A stretch of DNA of 64,000 bases from Gemmatimonadota bacterium (GTDB lineage: Bacteria; Gemmatimonadota; Gemmatimonadetes; Gemmatimonadales; GWC2-71-9), in assembly GCA_009692185.1 (NCBI GenBank), contig SHZT01000002.1, positions 159,455-223,454 on the forward strand, given 5' to 3'. The translations under genes were made by a program, and so were the position numbers. A model generated the notes under the pieces. The model was not told the DNA's origin, did not search any database, and saw only the letters and a list, made by a program, of their open reading frames with translations. Positions 8,364-18,781 of the stretch are shown one piece after another; position 1 is the stretch's first letter; each line of letters opens with the position of its first letter.

Positions 8364-8678
8364 CTACAGGGGCAGCTGGAACGGGAGCGGAAGACCTCCG
8401 GTCGCCTTTTTCAGCTCGTCGCGGTACAGGTCCTCCGCCCGTCGCTGCGCATCGGTGATCGCGGCGAGGACCAGGTCCTCGAGCATCTCCGTGTCGCCGC
8501 TCGCCGCGCCCTTGTCGATCGCCAGCGCGCGCACGCGCCCACGGCCATCCACCGTCGCCTTGACCATACCGCCGCCGGCGGAGCCGGTGACCGTACGCTG
8601 CGACAGCTCGGATTGCATTTGCGTCAGCTTGACCTGCATCTGTTGGCCAAGCTGCAGGAGCTGCGACAGATCTGGCAT
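8364..8678 (-). CDS. ebfC: YbaB/EbfC nucleoid-associated protein
   Basis: The 104-aa protein starts MPDLSQLLQLGQQMQVKLTQM and shows the YbaB/EbfC pattern: an N-terminal helix, a central beta-sheet (GSAGGGMVKATVDGRGRVRA) and a C-terminal helix. These proteins bind DNA and are usually encoded between dnaX and recR, as here. The C-terminal tail (GGLPLPFQLPL) is slightly extended. Confidence 0.92.
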   Translation of the reverse strand: MPDLSQLLQLGQQMQVKLTQMQSELSQRTVTGSAGGGMVKATVDGRGRVRALAIDKGAASGDTEMLEDLVLAAITDAQRRAEDLYRDELKKATGGLPLPFQLPL

Positions 8679-8743
8679 AGGCGAATTGGCGTCCACGGGC
8701 CGTCCGAAGTCCAAGGTATCGTGGGGTGTTGGGAGCCGCAAGT

Positions 8744-10375
8744 TTACTCGGTGAGCTCCAAATCGAGGAGATCCGCGGCGGTATCGAGCGACTTGTCCTT
8801 GGCGCGATAGAGCCGCAACCGTTCGTCCCGATCGCCCTTGGGATCGAGCCGCACCGGCTCAGGCGCCGCCACCGGGGCCGCGCCTGCGGCCGCGCCGATC
8901 GTGATTCGCAACTTGCGTCCCGTGACCTGGGCAACCGCTTCGGCAATGACCGGCCGGCGCTGGTCCAGTCCGTCCACGTCGCCCATCCCATCAACCGCCA
9001 GGTGCAGCGTGTCGTCGGCCAGTGCCGCCGGTGCGGCATGGGCCAGCGCCTCGCGCAGCATGCGATTCTTTTTCGCGACAGCGTTCAGGACCTCTGGCCA
9101 GCGCGCCTGGACCGCGGAAAGCGATAGGTCGCCGGTGATGGGCTCAGGGATTGGAGCCTTCGCCTCGACATCCCGTAGGGTCACGGGCGCTTGTCGTTGG
9201 GGCTCAGGTCGGGCGGTGCGCGGCGAACCGCCCATCGCCTCCATCACCTCACTCAGCTCGACGGTCCGATCCATCAGCGTCCACTGCAGCAGCAGCGTCT
9301 CCACATGCAACCGCGCGTTCGGGCTGCGCCGGATCGCGTTCTCGCACTCGGCGAGGAGCTTGAGCAACCGGAGCACGTCGCCCGCGGTGAATGCGTGGGC
9401 GTATTTCTCGACGGCAGCCCGTGCGGCCTCGCTGCCGGCGCCCGCATCCGCTCCGCCCACGATCCGGAGCATGAGGAGCCGCAGCACCTCCCCAGCCCCG
9501 TTCACGAACTCGGACAGGTCCGCGCCGGATTCGACCAGGCGGGCCACGAACGGGAAGACGTCCACCGAGCGGCGCTCTGCCAGCATGCCGAGCAGCTCGG
9601 CGTAGGTCTCATCGTCAATCAGGCCGAGCGCCGCTCGGACGCCCGCCGCCGTCACCTTGCCGTCGCCAAACACGAGCGCCTGGTCCAGCAGGGAGAGCGC
9701 GTCGCGCATGCCGCCTGCGGCCACGCGGGCAATGAGCGGCAGGGCGTCGGCGTCCGTCGCGATGCCTTCCTGCTTCGCCACGTGCGCGAGCCGGTCGGCG
9801 ACGGCCGTGGGGCCGAGGCGCCGGAAATCGAAGCGCTGGAGCCGGGAGAGCACCGGCGCGGCGGCGTTGGCGATCTTCTGGGGGTCGGTGGTGGCGAACA
9901 CGAATACGACCTGCGGCGGCGGCTCTTCCAGGATCTTGAGCAGGGCGTTCCAGGCCTCGCGCGTCAGCATGTGCGCTTCGTCGACGATGTACACCTTGTG
10001 ACGGTTCGCACCGCTCGCGGCATACATCGCGCGCTCCCGCAGGTCGCGCGCGTCGTCCACGCCCCGGTTGGAGGCTGCATCAATCTCGATCACGTCGAGC
10101 GTCGCCGAGCCGGACCACGTGCGGGTGCAGGAATCACACTCCCCGCACGGCTCTCCGCTGTCGTCGGCTTGCTTCCGCCGTTCGCAGTTCAAGGCCATGG
10201 CCAGGATCCGTGCGGCGGTGGTCTTTCCCACTCCTCGAGGGCCCGTCAGCAGGTAGGCATGCGCGACGCGGTTCTTGCCAACCGCGCCCGCGAGACCCAT
10301 GGCCACATGTTCCTGGCCAATCAGGTCGGCGAACCGCTTGGGACGGTATTTGCGGGCGAGGGCGACTTGGGTCAT
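8744..10375 (-). CDS. dnaX: DNA polymerase III subunit gamma/tau
   Basis: DnaX is the ATPase that drives the clamp loader. The 543-aa protein begins MTQVALARKYRPKRFADLIG and has Walker A GPRGVGKT (45-52), zinc ligands Cys64, Cys77, Cys80 and Cys83, and a DEAH Walker B near 132-135. The C-terminal half is long enough for a tau-like region. The start was chosen at the ATG preceding the invariant ARKYRP motif. The SRP RNA gene ends just upstream on the same strand. Confidence 0.96.
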   Translation of the reverse strand: MTQVALARKYRPKRFADLIGQEHVAMGLAGAVGKNRVAHAYLLTGPRGVGKTTAARILAMALNCERRKQADDSGEPCGECDSCTRTWSGSATLDVIEIDAASNRGVDDARDLRERAMYAASGANRHKVYIVDEAHMLTREAWNALLKILEEPPPQVVFVFATTDPQKIANAAAPVLSRLQRFDFRRLGPTAVADRLAHVAKQEGIATDADALPLIARVAAGGMRDALSLLDQALVFGDGKVTAAGVRAALGLIDDETYAELLGMLAERRSVDVFPFVARLVESGADLSEFVNGAGEVLRLLMLRIVGGADAGAGSEAARAAVEKYAHAFTAGDVLRLLKLLAECENAIRRSPNARLHVETLLLQWTLMDRTVELSEVMEAMGGSPRTARPEPQRQAPVTLRDVEAKAPIPEPITGDLSLSAVQARWPEVLNAVAKKNRMLREALAHAAPAALADDTLHLAVDGMGDVDGLDQRRPVIAEAVAQVTGRKLRITIGAAAGAAPVAAPEPVRLDPKGDRDERLRLYRAKDKSLDTAADLLDLELTE

Positions 10376-10398
10376 GACCCGTCTGATGGAGGGAGAAA

Positions 10399-10500
10399 GT
10401 GCCCCAGGCACCCCGAAGCGACACCTGACATCGCTTAGCGCTGCTACCTTCCGGTCCTGACGCAATTCACGCGCATGCGCCCTCCGGACCTGGGGCACCG
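10399..10500 (-). ncRNA. ffs: small bacterial SRP RNA (4.5S type)
   Basis: The minus-strand transcript folds into a long hairpin whose terminal 10-nt arms (10400-10409 and 10490-10499) pair perfectly. It contains the conserved SRP core near 10438-10462: GTCAGGACCGGAAGGTAGCA, close to the E. coli GTCAGGTCCGGAAGGAAGCA. The RNA is the scaffold that binds Ffh in co-translational targeting. Lying directly upstream of dnaX is the well-known arrangement in many bacteria. End points are estimated from the hairpin. Confidence 0.9.
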
Positions 10501-10596
10501 GAAAGCTAACTCTGTCTGGTCGGGTCGCGCTACGAAGTCGGAACGTCTAACCTCCGCGTTCCACTGTACATTACCCCGTCCTAACCGGGCCTCCCC

Positions 10597-12477
10597 GTGA
10601 GCCCCCGACCAACACAGGCGTTCGCCATCCCTCGCCGGCTGAGTGTCCTTACACTCGCCGCACTGGGCGTGGTGTATGGTGACATCGGCACCAGCGTGCT
10701 CTACGCGCTCCGCGAGTGCTTTGCCGGAACCCACCCGGTCGAGGCAACGCCCGCGAACGTGCTCGGCGTGCTGTCGCTGATCTTCTGGTCGCTCATCGTC
10801 ATCATTTCGGTGAAGTACCTGCTGTTCGTCATGCGGGCGGACAACCGTGGCGAAGGCGGGATCCTCGCGCTCATGGCCCTGGTGAATCCGGAGCGCGCCG
10901 AGCGGGGACGGGCGCACCTCACGATCCTGGGGTTGTTCGGGGCGGCGCTGGTCTACGGCGACGGAATGATCACGCCGGCCATCTCGGTGCTCAGCGCCGT
11001 CGAGGGCCTCCGCGTCGCGACCCCGGTCCTTTCGCCCTACGTCATCCCCCTGACCATCGCCATCCTCGTGATGCTGTTCGCCTTTCAGCGCCACGGAACC
11101 CAGGCGGTCGGGCGTGTCTTCGGGCCCATCACGCTCGTCTGGTTCGCGGTCATCGCGGGGCTCGGCCTCGTGCAGATCTTCACGACTCCCGCCGTGCTCG
11201 TCGCCGTCAACCCGGCGTACGCCGTGGAGTTCTTCGCGCGGAACGGGGAACGGGGGTACCTCGTGCTGGGCGCCGTGTTCCTCTGCGTCACGGGCGGCGA
11301 AGCGCTGTATGCCGACATGGGACACTTCGGCGCCCGTCCCATTCGCGTCGCCTGGTTTGCCGTCGTCCTCCCGGCCCTCATGCTCAATTACTTCGGTCAG
11401 GGCGCCCTCCTGCTCGCCGACCCATCAGCGGCCTCCAACCCGTTCTACCGCATGGCGCCGACCTGGGGCCTGTACCCCCTGGTCGCCATCGCCACCGCGG
11501 CCGCGGTGATTGCCTCCCAGGCCATGATCTCCGGCGCGTTCTCGCTCACCCGCCAGGCCGTCCAGCTGGGCTACAGTCCGAGAGTACAGATCGAGCACAC
11601 GTCACATGAGGAGATCGGGCAGATCTACATTCCCGCCGTCAACTGGGCCCTCATGTTTTCGACGATCGCATTGGTGCTGGGGTTCCGCACATCATCGGCC
11701 ATGGCGGCGGCCTACGGTATCGCGGTGTCGCTCGAAATGGTGCTCACGGCGTACCTGGCGTTCTTCGTCGCTCGCCGCCTGTGGGGTTGGCCGCTTTACT
11801 GGGCGCTACCGGTCACCGGGGTCTTCGTCGCGGTGGACGCGTCATTCTTCGGAGCCAATTCGCTCAAGATCCCCCACGGTGGGTGGGTACCGCTGGTCGC
11901 CGCCGCCGTCATCTTCGTGTTGATGACCACCTGGAAGGCCGGCCGCCGCCTGCTGGCCACGCGGCTCAAGGCGGGCACCATGCCGCTCGACCTGTTCCTG
12001 GAGAACGTAGACACGTCGCGGCGGGTCCCGGGGGTCGCCGTCTTCATGACGCAGGAACCGGAGGGCGTGCCCGTCACCCTGCTGCACAATCTCAAGCACA
12101 ACAAGGTCCTGCATGAACGCGTGGTCCTGCTCACGATCATCGGCGAGGAAATCCCCTACGTGCGCACGGCCGAACGGCTGAAAGTGGAAGACCTCGGCAA
12201 GGGGTTCACCCGCATGATCGGCCGGTACGGGTTCATGGAAGATCCCGACGTGCCGGCACTGTTGCAGCGTGCCCAGGCATACGGCATGGAGTTCCGGCTG
12301 CTGGAAACGTCTTATTTCCTGGGCCGCGAAACCCTGATCCCGAGCCAGAAGCCGGGAATGGCAAAGTGGCGTACGCGGCTCTTCGGCTTCATGTCACAGA
12401 ACGCCCACCGGGCCACCGCCTACTTCCGCATCCCGCCCAACCGCGTGGTCGAGCTGGGGTCGCAGGTCGAGCTCTAG
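10597..12477 (+). CDS. kup: KUP-family potassium uptake protein
   Basis: The 626-aa protein is a Kup/Trk-D potassium transporter, a proton-coupled K+ importer of the inner membrane. Evidence is the conserved N-terminus (LAALGVVYGDIGTSVLYAL), about 12 hydrophobic segments over residues 15-440, motifs such as GDGMITPAISVLSAVEGL, and a C-terminal cytoplasmic domain ending with the Kup-like RIPPNRVVELG. It starts with a GTG at 10597. Its stop shares the bases CTAG with the stop of the convergent YihY gene. Confidence 0.94.
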   Translation: MSPRPTQAFAIPRRLSVLTLAALGVVYGDIGTSVLYALRECFAGTHPVEATPANVLGVLSLIFWSLIVIISVKYLLFVMRADNRGEGGILALMALVNPERAERGRAHLTILGLFGAALVYGDGMITPAISVLSAVEGLRVATPVLSPYVIPLTIAILVMLFAFQRHGTQAVGRVFGPITLVWFAVIAGLGLVQIFTTPAVLVAVNPAYAVEFFARNGERGYLVLGAVFLCVTGGEALYADMGHFGARPIRVAWFAVVLPALMLNYFGQGALLLADPSAASNPFYRMAPTWGLYPLVAIATAAAVIASQAMISGAFSLTRQAVQLGYSPRVQIEHTSHEEIGQIYIPAVNWALMFSTIALVLGFRTSSAMAAAYGIAVSLEMVLTAYLAFFVARRLWGWPLYWALPVTGVFVAVDASFFGANSLKIPHGGWVPLVAAAVIFVLMTTWKAGRRLLATRLKAGTMPLDLFLENVDTSRRVPGVAVFMTQEPEGVPVTLLHNLKHNKVLHERVVLLTIIGEEIPYVRTAERLKVEDLGKGFTRMIGRYGFMEDPDVPALLQRAQAYGMEFRLLETSYFLGRETLIPSQKPGMAKWRTRLFGFMSQNAHRATAYFRIPPNRVVELGSQVEL

Positions 12478-13358
12478 AGGTCGACCCTTCCCAGCCCGAC
12501 CGCCGACGTCCGCGGCTCTCCCCGCTCACGTTCGCGTACCACCGCGTCATACGCCCCGCCCACCTCCGCGCCCAACAGGAACGCGCAGGCCATGTAGTAG
12601 AGCCAGGCGATGAACAGCAGCAACGCGATCACGTTGGTATTGGACACGAACCGGTCCATGGTGGCGAAGCCTGCCAGGTAGAGCGCAAAGAGTTTTTTCG
12701 CCAGCTCAAACGCCAGCGAGGCCACCAACGACGCCACGACCACCGTGTGCCACGGCAGGCGCCGGGCGGGGGCCACCCGGTAGACCATCGCGAACAGCAC
12801 GACGCTGAAGCCGAAGGCCGACAGCAGCGCGAGGAACCGACCCGCCCACCCGCCCACGAACGCCTGCGCGGTGATCAGGCCGTTCGCCACGAAGAGCACC
12901 GCCGTCGCCACGACGAGCAGGAGTTCCGTCGCGATCCCGAGCAGGAACGGCCGCCTTTCGGGGGCTTCGAACACCTGGTTGAGGGTGTATCGCACGGTTC
13001 CGTAGAACCTGCTCGCCAGCCAGAGGAACAGGGGCGCACCCCAGATGGACAGGCGGCCGCGGTTCGCCGCGATAGTCGCGGCGATCGTCTCGAAATTGGA
13101 GAAGGGGTCGTCCCCGCCCGAGCCGTGCGCCGGCAGGAACTCGTCCAGCAGCTGATGGATATCCGCGGACGACGTGCCGAATTGATGCAGGACGTACCCG
13201 GCGCCCCCCAGCACGAGCAGCGCGAACGGTACCGCAGCAACCAGCGCGTCGAACGCCACCGCGCTGGCCAGAAAGAACACCCGGTGCTTGGCGACAGCGC
13301 TGGCAATTCGGCCGACGAACTTGACCGGCCCGTCGTACCAGCGGCGGCGGCGCGTCAG
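12474..13358 (-). CDS. YihY/BrkB-family inner membrane protein
   Basis: The product has six hydrophobic segments in the YihY/BrkB pattern (AFDALVAAVPFALLVLGGAG; IWGAPLFLWLASRFYGTVRY; ALLLFIAWLYYMACAFLLGAEV). Function is unresolved in this family. The first standard start (GTG, 13280) truncates the N-terminus, while the frame upstream encodes WYDGPVKFVGRIASAVAKHR, which resembles the family's N-terminal helix. I therefore propose a CTG start at 13358, which would overlap the stop of the upstream gene as CTGA, the overlap style common in this window. This gives 294 aa; from GTG it is 268 aa. Confidence 0.8.
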   Translation of the reverse strand: MTRRRRWYDGPVKFVGRIASAVAKHRVFFLASAVAFDALVAAVPFALLVLGGAGYVLHQFGTSSADIHQLLDEFLPAHGSGGDDPFSNFETIAATIAANRGRLSIWGAPLFLWLASRFYGTVRYTLNQVFEAPERRPFLLGIATELLLVVATAVLFVANGLITAQAFVGGWAGRFLALLSAFGFSVVLFAMVYRVAPARRLPWHTVVVASLVASLAFELAKKLFALYLAGFATMDRFVSNTNVIALLLFIAWLYYMACAFLLGAEVGGAYDAVVRERERGEPRTSAVGLGRVDL

Positions 13359-13762
13359 GCTTCCGGCGCCTCGGGTTCCGGCTCCGGCCGCCGCGCCCGG
13401 CCGCGGGCCGCCCGCGCATCCGCCAGGCGCCGCTCCAGCTCGTCCCGCGCAGAGTGCGCGGCGGAGCGCCCGGCCTCGACCGTGTCGCGAACCGCCTGGC
13501 GCCGGTCTTCAATGACCTCCTCCACGCGCTCCTTGGCGTCGTCGAAGCCGTGGGCCACCAGACCCTGGAGCTCCGACGCTTTCTCCCCGGCCGCGGTCCA
13601 CAGTTTCCGGCCCCGCTGCTTGATCGCCCGGCGGGTTTCCTCGCCGCTCGCCGGGGCGAACAGGAGCGCCAGTCCGGCACCGATCGCGATGCCCCACAGG
13701 AACGACCCCAGCCCGCCCTTTTCCTCGACGACGATGACGGACCCTTCCATTTTGCGCCTCAT
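13355..13762 (-). CDS. YtxH domain protein
   Basis: The 135-aa product starts MRRKMEGSVIVVEEKGG and has a single membrane-spanning Gly/Ala-rich helix (FLWGIAIGAGLALLFAPASGEETRR), the hallmark of YtxH proteins, followed by a long charged coiled coil rich in Glu/Arg and an Arg/Pro tail. YtxH proteins are small envelope proteins linked to stress responses in some bacteria. The start follows a strong GGGGAGGA site. It sits directly upstream of the YihY gene. Confidence 0.78.
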   Translation of the reverse strand: MRRKMEGSVIVVEEKGGLGSFLWGIAIGAGLALLFAPASGEETRRAIKQRGRKLWTAAGEKASELQGLVAHGFDDAKERVEEVIEDRRQAVRDTVEAGRSAAHSARDELERRLADARAARGRARRPEPEPEAPEA

Positions 13763-13777
13763 ACGCATCCTCCCCAC

Positions 13778-15199
13778 CTACTCGCCCGCCTCGGCGTCGT
13801 CCGGCGCGGCGGCCGCGACCGGCTGGGGCGCCGAGTGGCGAAGCACCGGCGCCTGCACGTGCCGAGCCACAACATCAGCGGTCCCCGCGATATTGAGACG
13901 GTCGAACAGGAAACCGAATGTCTTCTCGAGATCCGCCGAAATGGCGTCCAGCACGGCCCGCGGCATGTCCCACATCTGCTTCTTGAACGGGCCAATGGCT
14001 CTCTTGCGCGACTTGTAGATGAACTGCGCCTCCGAGTCGCTCGCCTTCCGCTCCGACGCGCAGTTCTGGGTCACCCACTGCTTGTACCCGTCGCGGATGG
14101 CGTCCGGAAGCTTCGGGTGGTCGAACACCATGTTCTGGAAGTTCGTGGCCAGGTGAATTTCGCAGGCGCCGAACTTGGGGAAGCTGACGAACGCTTCCTC
14201 CGGCAGGGTCGATGCCCCGTGCTGGACCGCCCCGCCCATGTCGTACCGTTTGCTCGCGGCCTCGGACAGCGCCTTCAACGCGTCGAGATCGAGCTTCACC
14301 TGGGCAATGCTCCCGTCCGGCAGCACCACGCCGCCGTGCGATGTGCCGGTCTGGACGGAGATCTTCGACAGGCCGACGTAGCCGCGGCCCAGCTCCTTGA
14401 GCGTGCGGTTGAACCCGTCCATGTAGGCGACCAGCTCCTCGACGGTGCTGTTCTTCCCGCCCACTTCCCCGATCTCGCCGCCGATGGACACCGTGACGCC
14501 GTTGGGCTCGTGCTCCCGCACGTGCGCCGCCAGCTCCGCCGCGCGGACGTAGTTCTCGCGCTGCTGCGCGTCGAGCGTCGGGTGCGCCAGCTCCACGAGC
14601 GTGGACGTGTCGATATCGATATTGAAGAAGCCGGCCGCGAGACCCTCTTCGATCAGGGTCCGGATCGCGTCCACTTCCTTCTCGGGCTCGGTCTTGTACT
14701 TGGCGGCGCTCACCTGGAAGTGGTCACCCTGGATGAACACCGGGCCGCGGTGACCTTCCCGGAGCGCCGCGGCGATGATCACGGCGGCATACTCCGCTGG
14801 ACGCTGCTCGCAGTAGGCGATTTCGCTCCGGGCGATCTCGCAGATCAGGGCCGCCGCCTTGCGCTTCACGGCGGCGCGGTACACCGCACGCGCGGTTTCG
14901 TACGCCAGCACCCGCAGGTTCATGGCCGGGACGGTGAACCCGCCGCACTCGCCGCGTCCCCGCGCGAGGTAGAGCTCGTGGATGGATGCCGGGCGGCACC
15001 CAACCTCCTGCCCCAGCTCCCAGATCAGCCACCGTCCGGCTTCGCGCTCGTCATCCGTCTTGCCGAACACCGCCAGCCGCACGACCCGGTCCATGGCCTC
15101 GGTCTCGAGCACCGCCGGCTTCACGACCTTCACGGTCTCGCCGTCATACTGCACCGCGCCACCAAACAGGCTGACGGCGCCCTTGATCGCTTCGTTCAT
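13778..15199 (-). CDS. class II fructose-bisphosphate aldolase-like protein, long form
   Basis: The 473-aa protein shows the class II aldolase barrel: VPAMNLRVLAYETARAVYRA, a Zn-binding-like GDHFQVSAAKY, FFNIDIDTSTLVELAHPT, GGEIGEVGGKNST, the GTSHGGV segment and QHGASTLPEEAF. These correspond to the metal and substrate ligands of fructose/tagatose-bisphosphate aldolases, which cleave or form hexose bisphosphates. It is about 130 residues longer than typical class II enzymes, and the substrate is uncertain. I prefer the ATG at 15199; an in-frame ATG at 15253 would add 18 aa. Confidence 0.78.
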   Translation of the reverse strand: MNEAIKGAVSLFGGAVQYDGETVKVVKPAVLETEAMDRVVRLAVFGKTDDEREAGRWLIWELGQEVGCRPASIHELYLARGRGECGGFTVPAMNLRVLAYETARAVYRAAVKRKAAALICEIARSEIAYCEQRPAEYAAVIIAAALREGHRGPVFIQGDHFQVSAAKYKTEPEKEVDAIRTLIEEGLAAGFFNIDIDTSTLVELAHPTLDAQQRENYVRAAELAAHVREHEPNGVTVSIGGEIGEVGGKNSTVEELVAYMDGFNRTLKELGRGYVGLSKISVQTGTSHGGVVLPDGSIAQVKLDLDALKALSEAASKRYDMGGAVQHGASTLPEEAFVSFPKFGACEIHLATNFQNMVFDHPKLPDAIRDGYKQWVTQNCASERKASDSEAQFIYKSRKRAIGPFKKQMWDMPRAVLDAISADLEKTFGFLFDRLNIAGTADVVARHVQAPVLRHSAPQPVAAAAPDDAEAGE

Positions 15200-15268
15200 T
15201 CGCTGGCTCTCATGTTCCGACGGTCCATACTGAACGAAAACACCCCGCAACATAGCCCCGGCGGGGCG

Positions 15269-16054
15269 TCAAAACGAGATCGAAAGACCATCGTATGCGG
15301 GCTCAATCCCATGGGGAAGCCGGCGCGACAGGTCCAGGTGTGACTGCTTGTGGGTCAGGTGGGTAAACAGCGACCGTTCGGCCCCAATCGCGCGCGCGGT
15401 GTCGATCGCCTCGCCGATCGAGAGGTGGGTCGGGTGCGGACGGTCCAGCAGGGCGTTCAGGACGAGGAGCTTGAGCCCCTTGAGGTGTTCCATGGCGGCA
15501 GGCGGCACGGACTTCACGTCGGTCAGGTACGCGAGGTCTCCGATGCGGTACCCGTACACCGTCAGCGAGCCGTGTTCGAAGGGAATGGGCAACACCCGCA
15601 TGCCCGCGATGGTGACCGCCTGGCCCGGCTTGAGCGGCACGGTCGCCAACTCGGGCTTGGGCGTGCCGGGCGGCGGCGGCTCTTCGTCGAAGATGTAGCT
15701 GAACCGCTGCGCCAGCCGCTCGAGCGTGTCGGGCGGACCGTACACGGGAAGCCGCCCGAACCGGACCGACATCGCCCGCAGGTCGTCGATACCCATGATA
15801 TGATCGGCGTGATCGTGAGTGTAGAGCACCGCATCCACCGAGCCGATGCGCGCGCCGGTAAGCTGGAGCCGGAGTTCCGGCGGCGTGTCAATCAGGAGGC
15901 GGGTCACGCCGGCCTCGCCCGGCCCGCCTGTTTCCACCACCGCCGAAACCCGCGTGCGGCGGTCGCGCGGATCCTCCGACCGGCACACCGCACATTCGCA
16001 CCCGACCTGGGGGACGCCGAACGAAGTGCCCGAGCCCAGGATGGTCAGGCGCAC
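15269..16054 (-). CDS. metallo-beta-lactamase-fold hydrolase, PhnP-like
   Basis: The 261-aa protein has the MBL fold: the N-terminal LTILGSGTSFGVPQVGC, the HxHxDH motif as THDHADH, LTDVKSVP, and a C-terminal conserved H (FTHLTHKQSHLDL). A Cys pair (CECAVC) at residues about 19-24 matches the zinc-site variation of the PhnP branch. PhnP itself hydrolyses phosphoribosyl cyclic phosphate in phosphonate catabolism, but no phn gene is nearby, so only the fold is firm. Its ATG lies at 16052-16054, immediately after the pyk stop codon at 16055-16057. Confidence 0.85.
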   Translation of the reverse strand: MRLTILGSGTSFGVPQVGCECAVCRSEDPRDRRTRVSAVVETGGPGEAGVTRLLIDTPPELRLQLTGARIGSVDAVLYTHDHADHIMGIDDLRAMSVRFGRLPVYGPPDTLERLAQRFSYIFDEEPPPPGTPKPELATVPLKPGQAVTIAGMRVLPIPFEHGSLTVYGYRIGDLAYLTDVKSVPPAAMEHLKGLKLLVLNALLDRPHPTHLSIGEAIDTARAIGAERSLFTHLTHKQSHLDLSRRLPHGIEPAYDGLSISF

Positions 16055-17470
16055 TTACACCGTCTCGACCTTGAGCAGGTTCGTCGTGCCGGGCACCTCG
16101 AACGGCACGCCGGCGGTCACGACGATGCGATCACCTTCCTTCACATAGCCGCGGGCCAGCAGGGTTTCCCGGGCCACGTCGAGCATCGCGTCGTAGTTGG
16201 GCACGCGGTCGGCCAGCTCGGGAATCACGCCCCACACCAGCGCCAGGTGGCGGCAGGTAGAGGCCTCGGTGCTGAGCGCCAGGATCGGTATTCCGGGCCG
16301 CAGGGCGGAGACTTTCTTGGCCGTGAAGCCGCTCCGGGTGAAGCAGACGATGAGCGGCACGTCGAGCATTTCCGCCGCGTCCACCGTGGCCAGGGCGATC
16401 GCGTCCTCGACCGAGGAGCCCTGGGCCGACGGGCCCCGGATCGCGTGCCGGTCCACGAGTCCCGAACGCTCGATCTCATGGATGATCCGGACCATCGCCT
16501 CCACCGATTCCACGGGGTACTGCCCCGCCGCGGTTTCCGCCGAGAGCATGACCGTGTCGGTGCCGTCGAGGATCGCGTTCGCCACGTCCGACGCCTCGGC
16601 CCGGGTCGGCCGGGGCGCCTGGACCATGGACTCGAGCATCTGGGTTGCCGTGATAACGGCGCGCCCGCGCCGGTTCGCCTCCCGAATCACCCGCTTCTGC
16701 ACCAGCGGGACTTCCTCGAACGGCAGCTCGACGCCCAAGTCCCCGCGGGCAACCATGATCGCGTCGGACGCCTGGATGATGCCGCTCAGGTCGGTCAGGG
16801 CCGCAGCCTTTTCGATCTTCGCGACGAGGCGCACGGACTTGGGGACCAGCGCTCGCACCGCTTCCACGTCGGCCGCGCGGCGTACGAACGACACCGCGAT
16901 GTAGTCCGCGCTGTGAGCGATGGCCAGCGCCACGTCCTCGACGTCCTTGTCGGTCACCGCGGGCGCGCTCACCTGCACGCCCGGCAGGTTCATGCCCTTG
17001 TGGCTCTTGAGCTGGCCACCGTGACGCACCGTGCCATGCACACGGCGCCCAGTCACCCGGGTCACGTGGACTTCGAGCAGGCCATCGTCGAGGAGGATGC
17101 GCGCGCCGGGTTTCACGTCGTCCGCCAGCGCCGCATACGTGGTGGGGACCTCGCCCGCCTTGGCATCCGATTCGGGCGCGAACGTCACCTCGCTCCCCGG
17201 CTCCAGCGTGAGCGGGGCCCTGAGGTCGCCCACGCGAATCCGGGGCCCCTGGAGGTCCACGAGCAGGGCGACGTGGCGTCCAATGCTGGCGCGAACTTCG
17301 CGAACTATCTCCATCCAGCTGGCCCTGAGCTCCGGCGTTCCGTGCGAGCTGTTGATCCGGAATACGTTGACGCCCGCCTGGATCAGCCGGACAAGCGTGT
17401 CCCGGCTGGCCGACGACGGCCCGATGGTCGCGATGAGTTTGGTGCGGCGAAAACGCGGATCGTAGGTCAC
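16055..17470 (-). CDS. pyk: pyruvate kinase
   Basis: The 471-aa protein begins MTYDPRFRRTKLIATIGPSS and shows the pyruvate kinase barrel residues: NVFRINSSHG, the Lys in VRLVAKIEKAAALTDLSG and the catalytic MVARGDLGVELPFEEVP, with TQMLESM following. It performs the last glycolytic step, PEP plus ADP to pyruvate plus ATP. Length is standard, including the C-terminal allosteric-type domain. It is followed directly by the MBL-fold gene. Confidence 0.96.
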   Translation of the reverse strand: MTYDPRFRRTKLIATIGPSSASRDTLVRLIQAGVNVFRINSSHGTPELRASWMEIVREVRASIGRHVALLVDLQGPRIRVGDLRAPLTLEPGSEVTFAPESDAKAGEVPTTYAALADDVKPGARILLDDGLLEVHVTRVTGRRVHGTVRHGGQLKSHKGMNLPGVQVSAPAVTDKDVEDVALAIAHSADYIAVSFVRRAADVEAVRALVPKSVRLVAKIEKAAALTDLSGIIQASDAIMVARGDLGVELPFEEVPLVQKRVIREANRRGRAVITATQMLESMVQAPRPTRAEASDVANAILDGTDTVMLSAETAAGQYPVESVEAMVRIIHEIERSGLVDRHAIRGPSAQGSSVEDAIALATVDAAEMLDVPLIVCFTRSGFTAKKVSALRPGIPILALSTEASTCRHLALVWGVIPELADRVPNYDAMLDVARETLLARGYVKEGDRIVVTAGVPFEVPGTTNLLKVETV

Positions 17471-17537
17471 GCGGATTTCAACACGATCTCCACAGGGAGT
17501 CTTTCAACACCTGTGGAAAACACTGGGGTTCGCAAAC

Positions 17538-18770
<1,233 letters not shown>

Positions 18771-18781
18771 TCGAGTCTAAT

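Noticed and set aside
13454-15343. A 600-plus-codon plus-strand open frame opposite the class II aldolase
   Set aside because: Antisense to a well-supported gene, with low-complexity content and no recognisable domain.
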